Origin: Gemmatimonas phototrophica
Lineage (GTDB): Bacteria; Gemmatimonadota; Gemmatimonadetes; Gemmatimonadales; Gemmatimonadaceae
Direction: 5' to 3'
NCBI GenBank assembly: GCA_945869195.1
Contig: CAMBNV010000006.1
Span: 62,001 to 126,000, forward strand
Length of the DNA stretch: 64,000 nucleotides
Positions 25,251 through 33,429 of this stretch are shown piece by piece. The notes under the pieces are model-generated. The model saw only the letters and a program-made list of their open reading frames with translations. It was not told the DNA's origin and did no database searches. The translations under genes were made by a program, and so were the position numbers. The number at the start of each line of letters is the position of its first letter. Position 1 is the stretch's first letter.

Positions 25251-28200
25251 ATGCAGACTCCGGGCTCCCCTACGCACCGCCACTCCTTTTCTCACGCGCT
25301 CCGTCATGCGCTGCTGCTCGCCGTTCCGGTCCTGCTCGCCGCTGGCGCGCCACCAGCGAACGGATTTTCCACGGACGTTCGACCCGAGGCCGCCCCCCTC
25401 ACGATTCGCGCGGGCGTCCTCCTCGACGGTCGCGGCGGCGTGCTGCGCGACGTCGTACTAACCATCGAGGGGACCCGCATCACGCGCATTGTGCCGTGGC
25501 AGGCGGGGTCCGCGGTGACCTGGGATCTCTCGAGCCGCACGGTCCTACCGGGACTGATCGACACGCACGTGCATATCGACGGCCACTTCGGTGCCGACGG
25601 GCGAGCGAACACGCGTAGCGAGACGCCGCCACAGCGACTCCGTGCCGCGATGGAGAACGCGCAGCGGACGCTGCGGGCTGGCTTTACCACGGTGCAAAGC
25701 CTCGGCGCGGCAATCGACCTCGAGCTCCGCAGTGCGATCGTCGATGGGCGCGCTGAGGGACCGCGCATCCTCACCGCGGTCGCGCAGTTCAGTGACACGT
25801 CGCGCACACCAGAGCAGATCCGAGAGTGGGCACGCGCCACCGTGGCCCGAGGCGCCGACGTCATCAAGATCTTCGCATCGAAGAGCATTCGTGAGGGCGG
25901 CGGCCAGACGCTGAGCGACGCGCAGATCGCCGCCGCCTGCGATGAGGCACGCCGGCTCGGAGTGCGGAGTTGGGTCCACGCGCACGCCGCCTCGGCCGTG
26001 CGGGCGGCGGCAACAGCCGGCTGCTCCGGCGTCACCCATGGCACGCAGGTGACCGCGACCGAACTGGCGTTAATGGCTAGGCGGGGGACGTACTTCGAAC
26101 CGAACATCGGGCTCGTGATCCAGAACTACCTCGAGAACCGCGCGCGATTCGTTGGCACCGGAAACTTCACCGACGAGGGCTTCCAGTTCATGGAGGACGT
26201 CCTACCAAAGAACCTCACCGTCTTTCGCGAAGCGATGCGGACCCCGGGCCTCAAGGTCGTGATGGGCACCGACGCGGTGGCGGGCGCGCACGGCCAGAAT
26301 GCCCGCGAGATCGTCTACCGCGTGAGCGCCGCAGGCCAGACCAACGCCGAGGCGATTCGCGCCGCCACCTCGCTCGCGGCAGAGGCGCTCGGACTCGCTG
26401 ACAGCCTCGGTACCCTGAGTGCGGGCCGGGTCGCGGATCTCATCGCCGTCGAGGGCGACCCACTCACCGACATCACCGCGCTGCAACGCATCGCCTTCGT
26501 CATGAAAGGAGGTGCCGCCGTACTCGCGCCGGAGCGAATCGATCGCGCTCGTGGCGGTGCGCTGGGCTGGGCTTCGTACGGCAACGACGCTGGTGGACTC
26601 AAGTACTCACAACTCAGCGACATCGACCGCACGAACGTGCACGGGTTGCGCGTCGCATTCAGCTGGGACGCGAACGAACGACCGATCGCCGCGAGCGCGG
26701 GTCAGCTGTCGGCGCGTCCTGGACTCTTCCAGGCCACACCGCTCGCCATCGGCGACACGTTGTATTTCCCCACGCCCTACAATCGCGTCATCGCCCTCAA
26801 CGCACGCAACGGGCGCGAGCTCTGGTCGTACGACCCACAGCCGTGGAAAGGCTACGGCCAGCCGAGCAATGGGACGGGCTTCGTGCATCGCGGCGTGGCG
26901 ACGTGGACCGATGGCCGCAGCCGACGCGTGTTCATCAACTCCCGCTGGCGGCTGATCGCGCTCGACGCGACAACGGGGAAGCCGATCGCATCGTTCGGCA
27001 CCGACGGGGAGATCGACCTCACGGCGGGCCTCTCCCGCACGGTGCGTCGCGAGCACTACACCAACACGTCACCGCCCGTCATCTGGGGCGATCTCGTAAT
27101 CGTCGGCAACGGGGTCGGTGATCGCCTGGTGTATCGCGGCGATCCACCGGGCGACGTGCAGGCGTTCGACGTGCGTACCGGGCTCCGCGTCTGGCGGTTC
27201 CGCACCGTGCCGCAGCCCGGTGAGGTCGGCAATGAGACCTGGGAGAACGAGGCATGGCGCTACAAGGGCCACACGAATGTCTGGGCGCCCTTTACCGTCG
27301 ACAGCGCGCGCGGTCTCGTCTTCCTTCCCGTCGGGACGCCGAGTGACGACTGGTACGGCGGTGAACGGAAGGGAGCCAACCTCTTCGGGGAGTCCCTCGT
27401 CGCACTCGATGCGCGCACCGGCAAGCGGGTCTGGCACTCCCAGATTACGCATCACGGCCTCTGGGACTATGATCTGCCCGCGCCGCCGAACCTGATGACC
27501 GTGATGCACGAAGGGCGCCCCACCGACATCGTCGTCGTGCCGACCAAGCAAGGGATGCTCTTCGCGTTCGAACGCGCGACGGGCGCACCGCTCTGGCCGA
27601 TCACCGAGCGGGCCGTCCCGGCCAGTGATGTGCCCGGCGAGGTCGCGTGGCCGACCCAGCCCTTCCCCACCAAGCCGGCGCCATTCACCAAACAGGGACT
27701 CGGCGTCGACGACCTGATGGACTTCACGCCGGCACTGCGCCAGGCGGCGCTCGACGAACTCGCGCCGTATCGTCTTGGGCCGATCTATACGCCTCCGTCA
27801 CTGCAAGGGACGGTGGCGATGCCCGGCGTGATCGGCGGCGCTGGGTGGGGTGGCGCGGCCGTCGATCCGAGCACGGGGTGGCTTTTCGTGAAGGGATCGA
27901 ATGCGCCAGCACTATTTCGCTTAGTGAAGCGCGATCAGCCCAGCGACACGGTCGACACGCCGTACATGGTCGACCTGCCGCGTTCGTCGCTTGGCGTTTC
28001 CCAGCGGGAGACTGCTGAAGGCGCCGATCGGGCGAGCACGCGATTGCCGGTGAACAAGCCGCCCTACGGCACGATGACCGCCGTCGACATGAACACCGGC
28101 GAGACGATGTGGCAGGTCCCACTGGGTGACACCCCCGACGTGCGCCAACATCCGTCGCTGCGCGGCGTGGTACTGCCCGCACGCCTCGGCGTTTCCGGCT

Positions 28201-28433
28201 CACCCGGCGGACTCGTGACGGGCGGCGGACTCGTCTTCGTGTCAGGCGGTGGCACCGTGCTGCATGCGATCGATACGCGGACCGGCGTCACCCTCTGGGA
28301 ACTCGACCTCGGCCAGCAGGCGTACGCGAACCCGATGACGTACCGCACGAGTGACGGCCGTCAGTTCGTGGCGATTGCGACCGGCGGCGGCACGACGTCG
28401 CGGTTGGTCGTGCTCAGCCTCGATCGCGACTGA
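25251..28433 (+). CDS. Secreted fusion: amidohydrolase plus PQQ-dependent dehydrogenase
   Basis: One 1060-residue polypeptide with two enzymes. After a signal region (about 1-40) residues about 50-425 form an amidohydrolase: LPGLIDTHVHIDGHF (HxH), a Lys in VIKIFASKS, VHAHAAS and GVTHGT His ligands, and MGTDAVAG with the Asp. From about residue 440 the frame continues into a quinoprotein beta-propeller of the membrane glucose dehydrogenase type: WASYGNDAGGLKYSQL, THHGLWDYDLPAPPNL, QPFPTKPAPFT and GGAGWGGAAVDP. No haem motif is present. The ATG at 25251 has GAGG 8 bases upstream; an in-frame start at 25176 would place the signal internally. It is divergent from the FAD dehydrogenase genes, which suggests shared use. 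Confidence 0.88.
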   Translation: MQTPGSPTHRHSFSHALRHALLLAVPVLLAAGAPPANGFSTDVRPEAAPLTIRAGVLLDGRGGVLRDVVLTIEGTRITRIVPWQAGSAVTWDLSSRTVLPGLIDTHVHIDGHFGADGRANTRSETPPQRLRAAMENAQRTLRAGFTTVQSLGAAIDLELRSAIVDGRAEGPRILTAVAQFSDTSRTPEQIREWARATVARGADVIKIFASKSIREGGGQTLSDAQIAAACDEARRLGVRSWVHAHAASAVRAAATAGCSGVTHGTQVTATELALMARRGTYFEPNIGLVIQNYLENRARFVGTGNFTDEGFQFMEDVLPKNLTVFREAMRTPGLKVVMGTDAVAGAHGQNAREIVYRVSAAGQTNAEAIRAATSLAAEALGLADSLGTLSAGRVADLIAVEGDPLTDITALQRIAFVMKGGAAVLAPERIDRARGGALGWASYGNDAGGLKYSQLSDIDRTNVHGLRVAFSWDANERPIAASAGQLSARPGLFQATPLAIGDTLYFPTPYNRVIALNARNGRELWSYDPQPWKGYGQPSNGTGFVHRGVATWTDGRSRRVFINSRWRLIALDATTGKPIASFGTDGEIDLTAGLSRTVRREHYTNTSPPVIWGDLVIVGNGVGDRLVYRGDPPGDVQAFDVRTGLRVWRFRTVPQPGEVGNETWENEAWRYKGHTNVWAPFTVDSARGLVFLPVGTPSDDWYGGERKGANLFGESLVALDARTGKRVWHSQITHHGLWDYDLPAPPNLMTVMHEGRPTDIVVVPTKQGMLFAFERATGAPLWPITERAVPASDVPGEVAWPTQPFPTKPAPFTKQGLGVDDLMDFTPALRQAALDELAPYRLGPIYTPPSLQGTVAMPGVIGGAGWGGAAVDPSTGWLFVKGSNAPALFRLVKRDQPSDTVDTPYMVDLPRSSLGVSQRETAEGADRASTRLPVNKPPYGTMTAVDMNTGETMWQVPLGDTPDVRQHPSLRGVVLPARLGVSGSPGGLVTGGGLVFVSGGGTVLHAIDTRTGVTLWELDLGQQAYANPMTYRTSDGRQFVAIATGGGTTSRLVVLSLDRD

Positions 28434-28460
28434 CGAGGACTCGGACGGCGCCACGCGGCG

Positions 28461-29636
28461 CTAGGCAGCCAACATCCGCCTGAGCACGCGCCCCGCGCGC
28501 ACCGCCGCCTCGGCGATGCGCGAGGGACTCGTCACGAACGAGACACGGAAGAACCCCTCACCCCCCGCACCGAGCGACGAGCCGGCGAGCGCGATCACCC
28601 CCTCTTCGGCCATGAGCCGCTCCTGGAACTCGAGCGACCTGATTCCCGCGGGTAGCGGCACCCAGAGGTACATCGCGGCTTGCGGAGTCTCGACACCGTC
28701 GAATCCGTTCGCCCGAAAGGCCGCGACCGCCGCGTCACGACGCTCGCGAAAGATCCCGACGTTGGCCGGGACCCAGGTGGCCCACGAGTCGAGCGCCGCG
28801 ATGCCGGCCTTCTGAACGGCCATGAACTGCCCCGTGTCGAGGAAGCTCTTCACCTTGCCGAGCGCGCCAATGATCGCGGCGTTGCCGCACGCCCAGCCGC
28901 AGCGCCAGCCCGTCATGTTGTACGTCTTCGAGAGCGAATGAAACTCGATGGCGACGTCGCGCGCTCCTGGCACATCGAAGATGCTCGGCGCCACGTATCC
29001 ATCGAAGGTCATCTCCGAATATGCATTGTCATATACGAGGATGATCCCGAGCTCCTTGCAGCGACGCACGACCTTCTCGAGATACTCCAGCGGCGCGACG
29101 GCGGCCGTCGGGTTATTCGGATAGTTCAAGTAGAGGATCTTTGCGCGCTTCAGTACGGCGGCAGGAATCTCGTCGAGCTCGACGAGGAAGTTCGTGCGCG
29201 GCGTGATCGGATACAGGTACGGCTCCGCCTCGCTGAGGAGCGTTCCGCCGAGGTACGCGAGATAGCCGGGGTCAGGAATGATCGCGACATCGCCCTTCTG
29301 CAAGTACGCGAATGCGAGATGCGCAATGCCTTCCTTGCTGCCGATGAGCGGTACGACCTCTTTGAGCGGGTCAAACGAATGGCCGAATCGCTTCTGCATC
29401 CACGCGCTCACCGCTTCTCGATACGCCGGGAGGCCAAGCCCGAAGCCATAGCGACTCATGGCTGGGTCCTCCGCGGCAGCCCTGAGGGCAGCGACCGCGG
29501 CAGGAGGCGGTGCGAGATCGGCGTCGCCTGCACCGAGGTCGATCACATCCACGCCCTGCGCGAGGAGTTCACGCTTCCGCTGCGGGATCGTGGCGAGCAG
29601 GTAGACGGGGAGACTTTCGAAGCGCTGCGTGAACAT
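28461..29636 (-). CDS. Class I/II aminotransferase (LL-diaminopimelate aminotransferase-like)
   Basis: PLP aminotransferase, 391 residues from the ATG at 29636. It resembles DapL-type enzymes in MFTQRFESLPVYLLATIPQ, DVIDLGAGDADLAPP, YPNNPTAAVAPLEYL and SLSKTYNMTGWRCGWACG, where the Lys of SKT binds PLP. In DapL the reaction makes LL-diaminopimelate for lysine and peptidoglycan directly from tetrahydrodipicolinate; related proteins use aspartate or aromatic keto acids, so the substrate is inferred. An in-frame start 21 codons upstream is less likely because conservation begins at MFTQ. It stands alone between convergent and tail-to-head neighbours. Confidence 0.82.
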   Translation of the reverse strand: MFTQRFESLPVYLLATIPQRKRELLAQGVDVIDLGAGDADLAPPPAAVAALRAAAEDPAMSRYGFGLGLPAYREAVSAWMQKRFGHSFDPLKEVVPLIGSKEGIAHLAFAYLQKGDVAIIPDPGYLAYLGGTLLSEAEPYLYPITPRTNFLVELDEIPAAVLKRAKILYLNYPNNPTAAVAPLEYLEKVVRRCKELGIILVYDNAYSEMTFDGYVAPSIFDVPGARDVAIEFHSLSKTYNMTGWRCGWACGNAAIIGALGKVKSFLDTGQFMAVQKAGIAALDSWATWVPANVGIFRERRDAAVAAFRANGFDGVETPQAAMYLWVPLPAGIRSLEFQERLMAEEGVIALAGSSLGAGGEGFFRVSFVTSPSRIAEAAVRAGRVLRRMLAA

Positions 29637-30118
29637 GAAAGACTGAGGGTCGAGGGGCGAGGGTGAAACGAGAACCAGGACGTTGCAGCCGAGCTCCACA
29701 CCGGCGTTCAGCGCCCACTGTGCTCAAAGCTAGATGAATCGAGCGCCGGCGGCATCTCCTGGTCTCCCGACCGTCTTCATACGTGGACGGGATAGCGGCG
29801 CTGTCATGATATTGCGTATTGCACTATTGGCGGTGGAGTGGAATACTCGGAGTGGAGAGCGAGGGCGACGCCTCCGCGATGCCTCAAGCGAATCGGGCAC
29901 CTGATCCCGGTTCTCCCTTGCCCACATCCCGCCACAGTGCGGGACGCACGGTCGGGTGGCACGATACAGCACCCGAGCCGACACCGACCCCGAACGAGGG
30001 AGCCTTGGAGCTCCCTCGGCATTGCCGCGAAGATCCTCCAGGGCCGGCGAAACGAGGGCCAGCGCCATCGCGCTCTGGCCCTCGGTGCGTGCTGCGAATG
30101 GCGTGGCCGTAGGAACTA
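29637..30118. other. Gene-poor 482-base gap with two terminator-like hairpins
   Basis: No credible gene on either strand. It holds two inverted repeats: arms 29995-30002/30011-30018 (8 bases) and arms 30053-30062/30075-30084 (10 bases, extended inward). The second lies 35 bases after the flavin reductase stop and is followed on the minus strand by TTTC, so it may end the tyrosine-degradation transcript. The part next to the aminotransferase must contain that gene's promoter; no clear boxes were recognised. Confidence 0.55.
30053..30084 (-). terminator. Probable terminator of the hppD-hmgA-flavin reductase unit
   Basis: Perfect 10-base outer stem, partly paired loop, followed by a short T-rich stretch on the minus strand, 35 bases after the last stop codon. 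Confidence 0.55.
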
Positions 30119-30814
30119 CTAGCTCCCGAGCGTCCGCCTGGGCGCCGGCTTGTTACTCGGCAGATCGCTCGGCACATCGCTCCGCAGATCGCTCGGCACA
30201 ACCACTGGCCGCGGCAGAATCAGCATGTTCTGAGCCGTCACGTACGCCCATTCCTGCCGTCCCAACCGCGCGGCGGGATGCAGGCGCGTCGTATCGGGGA
30301 GTCCATCCTCGGCGATAAGTCCATCGTCCACATGCAGCACGAGCACTTCACCGATCACCCAGGTGCTCTGCTGCGGACCGCTCCCGTGCGGTACGATCTG
30401 AAAGACCTTGCACTCAAGCTGCGCCAGGCTCTCGGCCACCCGCGGCGGCTTCACCACCGACGAGGGCATCCGGGTGAACCCCGCGGCGTCGAACTCGTCG
30501 ACGTCGGCCGGATACGGCGCCGAGGCCTGATTCACCCGCTCGATCATGGAGCGCGAGACGACATTGATGACAAACTCACCTGTCTCGAGCACATTGCGCA
30601 GCGTGTCCTTCGGATTGCCGTCTCGATCGGAGACCGGACAGAAGGCGATCGACTGTGGACTCTGTCCACCCATCGCGAAGAACGAGAACGGCGCAAGGTT
30701 CCCGACGCCGAGTGCGCTCAGAGTGCTCACGAGCGCAATCGGCCGCGGCACGATGAGCGGGGTGAGCCAGGCGTGGCGCTGCGACGGTCCGAGATCGGCG
30801 AGGGTGAGCTGCAT
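30119..30814 (-). CDS. Flavin reductase-like FMN-binding protein
   Basis: Protein of the flavin reductase-like domain family (split beta-barrel binding FMN), 231 residues. Visible motifs: RPIALVSTLSALGVGNLAPFSFF near the N-terminus and SIAFCPVSDRDGNPKDTLRNV, then TGEFVINVVS, all typical. It is the third gene after hppD and hmgA, its start overlapping the hmgA stop by one base (TAATG). Its role in aromatic degradation is unproved; it could supply reduced flavin or have its own reaction. The C-terminal tail is encoded by three 12-base repeats (PSDLRSDVPSDLP) and is probably disordered. Confidence 0.82.
   Translation of the reverse strand: MQLTLADLGPSQRHAWLTPLIVPRPIALVSTLSALGVGNLAPFSFFAMGGQSPQSIAFCPVSDRDGNPKDTLRNVLETGEFVINVVSRSMIERVNQASAPYPADVDEFDAAGFTRMPSSVVKPPRVAESLAQLECKVFQIVPHGSGPQQSTWVIGEVLVLHVDDGLIAEDGLPDTTRLHPAARLGRQEWAYVTAQNMLILPRPVVVPSDLRSDVPSDLPSNKPAPRRTLGS
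30161..30196. repeat. Three 12-base tandem repeats in the flavin reductase tail
   Basis: Units start at 30161, 30173 and 30185 and share the core ATCGCTC; in frame they encode repeated Ser-Asp-Leu/Val-Pro/Arg. Confidence 0.7.
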
Positions 30815-31995
30815 TACGACGTCGGCGGCGAGAACCCCTGCCCTGGCTCAATCCACGAAAACATGTACCTCGGGTCCTCGTACGGCAGGATTGCCTTCGC
30901 CACTTTGAGCGGACGGAACGAGTCCATCATCACTGCGAGCTCGTTGGTGTGCGTCATGCCGATGCTCCCCTCGTAGCGACCCGGATGCGGGCCGTGTGGG
31001 ATGCCATCAGGATGATGTGTGACCGATCCGTACTCGATCCCCTTGCGACTCATAAACTCGCTCGACGCGTAAAACAGCACCTCGTCGGAGTCGACGTTGC
31101 TGTGGTTGTACGGCGCCGGGATGGCTTCCGGGTGGAAGTCGTACGGTCGCGGGCAGAATGAGCAGATCACGAAACCGTCGCCCTGGAAGGTCTGATGCAC
31201 TGGCGGCGGCTGATGTACGCGGCCGACGATCGGCTCGAAGTCGTGGATGTTGAACGCCCAAGGATAGAACTGGCCGTCCCACCCGATCACGTCGAGCGGA
31301 TGGTGGTCGAGTACGATCTCGTTCAGACCGTTGTACTGTTTGATCACGATGGGGAAGTCGCCCTTCTCGTCGTGCGTGCGGAGTTCGCGCGGGACGCGGA
31401 TGTCGCGCTCGCTGTAGGGCGCACCTTCGATGTGTTGCCCCACGTTGTTGAGGTAGCGCGAGGGCGGACGCACATGGCCGCGGCTCTCCATCACGAGCAG
31501 CTTGGCCGGCTGCGTGAACCGGTATCGGTGGAGGAGGTGGCGATGGATGACGAGATAATCCCCAGGGCGGATCGGCAGGTCGCCGTACTGCGTCTCGAGC
31601 GTCCCCTCGCCCTCCGCGACGTACACGACCTCGTCACCCTGCGCATTGCGATAGAAATGCTCGTCCTGCTTGTCCGGCGCGACATAGAGCATCGCGATGT
31701 CGTTGTTGAAGAGCATCGGGACGCGGTCGAGCGTCGGACTGCCGCCGCGCGCGATCGGCCCCGTCTTGAAGTGCCGGTGCCGCAGCGCCCGATCGGTGTC
31801 CTCGACATACGGCGTCTCGGCCAGACGACGCACCGACTTCACGGTTGTCGGCGGATACAGGTGGTAGAGGAGCGCCGATGGCCCGGTGAATCCCTCGACC
31901 CCGACGAGCTGCTCATGATAGAGTCCGCCATCCGGCTTACGAAAGACGATATGCCGCTTGCGGGGGATCTGGCCAAGCGTGTGATAAAACGGCAT
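30814..31995 (-). CDS. hmgA: Homogentisate 1,2-dioxygenase
   Basis: Iron(II) dioxygenase opening the ring of homogentisate to maleylacetoacetate in tyrosine and phenylalanine degradation. 393 residues, somewhat shorter than the roughly 430 of proteobacterial HmgA but similar to other bacterial forms. Seen: YHTLGQIPRKRHIVFRKP at the N-terminus, VYVAEGEGTLETQYGDLPI and PGDYLVIHRHLLHRY of the cupin part, and the metal-site region PAPYNHSNVDSDEVLFYAS with HPDGIPHGPHPG. It overlaps hppD and the flavin reductase by one base each (TAATG), so the three are translated in series. Confidence 0.93.
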   Translation of the reverse strand: MPFYHTLGQIPRKRHIVFRKPDGGLYHEQLVGVEGFTGPSALLYHLYPPTTVKSVRRLAETPYVEDTDRALRHRHFKTGPIARGGSPTLDRVPMLFNNDIAMLYVAPDKQDEHFYRNAQGDEVVYVAEGEGTLETQYGDLPIRPGDYLVIHRHLLHRYRFTQPAKLLVMESRGHVRPPSRYLNNVGQHIEGAPYSERDIRVPRELRTHDEKGDFPIVIKQYNGLNEIVLDHHPLDVIGWDGQFYPWAFNIHDFEPIVGRVHQPPPVHQTFQGDGFVICSFCPRPYDFHPEAIPAPYNHSNVDSDEVLFYASSEFMSRKGIEYGSVTHHPDGIPHGPHPGRYEGSIGMTHTNELAVMMDSFRPLKVAKAILPYEDPRYMFSWIEPGQGFSPPTS

Positions 31996-33119
31996 TACAG
32001 GTTTCCTCGGAGTGCCTGTTCGCGCTCGATGCTCTCGAAGAGCGCTTTGAAGTTGCCCGCACCGAAACTCTTGGCACCCTTGCGCTGGATGATCTCGAAG
32101 AAGAGCGTGGGGCGATCCTCGATCGGCTTGGTGAATATCTGCAGTAAATAGCCTTCGTCGTCGCGGTCCACCAGGATCCCGAGCTCGGCCAGCGGCGCGA
32201 GCTCCTCGTCGATCGTGCCCACGCGATCAAGGACGGTCTCGTAGTACGTCTGCGGGATCGTCAGAAACTCGATGCCGCGTGCCTTGAGCTCGCGCACCGT
32301 CGCGACGATGTCGTCGGTCGCCATGGCAATGTGTTGCACGCCCGGGCCACCGTAGAAGTCGAGGTACTCCTCGATCTGCGACCTCTTCTTGCCGGCCGCT
32401 GGCTCGTTGATCGGAAACTTGATGCGACCGTTCCCGTTGGTCATGACCTTGGACATGAGCGCCGAGTACTCGGTGCTGATGGTTTTGTCGTCGAACGAGA
32501 GCAGGTTGTAGAATCCGAGCACCTTGGAATAGAAGTCGACCCAGTGGTTCATCTTGCCGAGCTCGACGTTGCCGACACAGTGGTCGACGTACCTGAGTCC
32601 CACCGCGGCGGGCATGAACGGCGACGTCAGCTTGCGAAACCCGGGCATGAAGAGGCCGCGGTAGTTCTTTCGCTCGACAATCGAGTGGATGGTGTCGCCA
32701 TACGTACGAATGCCGGCGATGATGAGCGCGCCGTCCTCGTCCGTCATGACGGTGGGTTCCTGCACCGAAATCGCGCCGCGCTCAACCGCTTTGGCGTGCG
32801 CATCGCGAGCGTCGTCCACCCAGAAGGCCATGTCGCGCACGCCGTCACCGTGCTTGGCGATGTGCGCAGCGAGTTCGCCATCGGGTCCCATGGGGGTCGT
32901 CAGCAGCAGGCGAATCTTGCCCTGCACGAGCAGGTAGCTCGCCCGGTCACGGACACCAGTCTCGGGGCCGCGATACGCCGTCAACTGGAATCCGAAGGCG
33001 GCGCGGTAGAAGTGTGCGGACTGTTTCGCATTTCCGACCCAGAACTCGATGTAGTCCGTCCCGTTGATCGGGAAGGTGTCGTGTGCGGTTTCCTTGACGG
33101 GGGCGGTGCTGGTGGCCAT
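31995..33119 (-). CDS. hppD: 4-Hydroxyphenylpyruvate dioxygenase
   Basis: Non-haem iron enzyme making homogentisate from 4-hydroxyphenylpyruvate, the entry step of tyrosine breakdown. The ATG at 33119 has GGAG 7 bases upstream and gives 374 residues, normal for HPPD; a longer frame upstream has no ribosome site. Two vicinal-oxygen-chelate halves are seen: FPINGTDYIEFWVGNAKQS at the start and LRYVDHCVGNVELGKM in the middle (first His ligand). GPGVQHIAMATDDI gives the second His and RPTLFFEIIQRKGAKSFGAGNFKALFE the Glu ligand and C-terminal gate. It follows a leader of about 220 bases with a possible regulatory mini-ORF. Confidence 0.96.
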   Translation of the reverse strand: MATSTAPVKETAHDTFPINGTDYIEFWVGNAKQSAHFYRAAFGFQLTAYRGPETGVRDRASYLLVQGKIRLLLTTPMGPDGELAAHIAKHGDGVRDMAFWVDDARDAHAKAVERGAISVQEPTVMTDEDGALIIAGIRTYGDTIHSIVERKNYRGLFMPGFRKLTSPFMPAAVGLRYVDHCVGNVELGKMNHWVDFYSKVLGFYNLLSFDDKTISTEYSALMSKVMTNGNGRIKFPINEPAAGKKRSQIEEYLDFYGGPGVQHIAMATDDIVATVRELKARGIEFLTIPQTYYETVLDRVGTIDEELAPLAELGILVDRDDEGYLLQIFTKPIEDRPTLFFEIIQRKGAKSFGAGNFKALFESIEREQALRGNL

Positions 33120-33429
33120 GTGCGTCTCCAGAGTGGAGGGGTAGGGCGAGCGATGGGAGGCGTGAGGCGCGGCGATGTGTGAAGGACGAGGGGTGGAAGA
33201 AGCTATCGAATCGCCCCTGCACGCTCCTAGGCTCCGCGCGCGCCCGTCCGGGCGCTCGTCCACCAGCGGCCCCAGCTGTCGTTCGACGCCCAATCCTCGA
33301 TCCGCATTCTCTGCTCCGTCTGGTCCGGGTAGCCAACGTCGCTCAAATATACTGCTGCGCTCTGGCACCCCGTCCAACGGCGCCCGACTGCGGTCTCCGT
33401 TCGGCCTTCAGCGTTCAGTCTCTGTCTCA
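33120..33429 (-). promoter_or_regulatory. Long leader region of hppD
   Basis: A 310-base gap with no ordinary gene. Read on the minus strand it contains a -10-like TATATT at 33346-33351, a GGAG site, a 26-codon Trp-rich mini-ORF (33307 to 33227), a compact GC hairpin at 33240-33255 that overlaps the end of the mini-ORF, and then about 107 bases before the hppD start. This is the layout of a translation-controlled attenuator, but the idea is inference. Confidence 0.5.
33227..33307 (-). CDS. Candidate Trp-rich leader peptide upstream of hppD
   Basis: Mini-ORF of 26 codons with ATG at 33307 and TAG at 33227. GGAG lies 8 bases upstream. Tryptophan is at residues 6, 12, 15 and 16, the last two adjacent, just before a GC-rich hairpin. 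Four Trp in 26 residues is far above the usual proportion. It may be a regulatory leader peptide or a chance ORF; there is no Tyr codon, which would be expected if tyrosine were the signal. Confidence 0.35.
   Translation of the reverse strand: MRIEDWASNDSWGRWWTSARTGARGA

Noticed and set aside
28680-29666. 328-codon plus-strand ORF
   Set aside because: Antisense to the aminotransferase, which has all PLP motifs.
29819-30318. Short overlapping ORFs in the gap after the flavin reductase
   Set aside because: Several frames are open only because of base composition; none has a ribosome site, signal peptide or motif, and the region holds hairpins.
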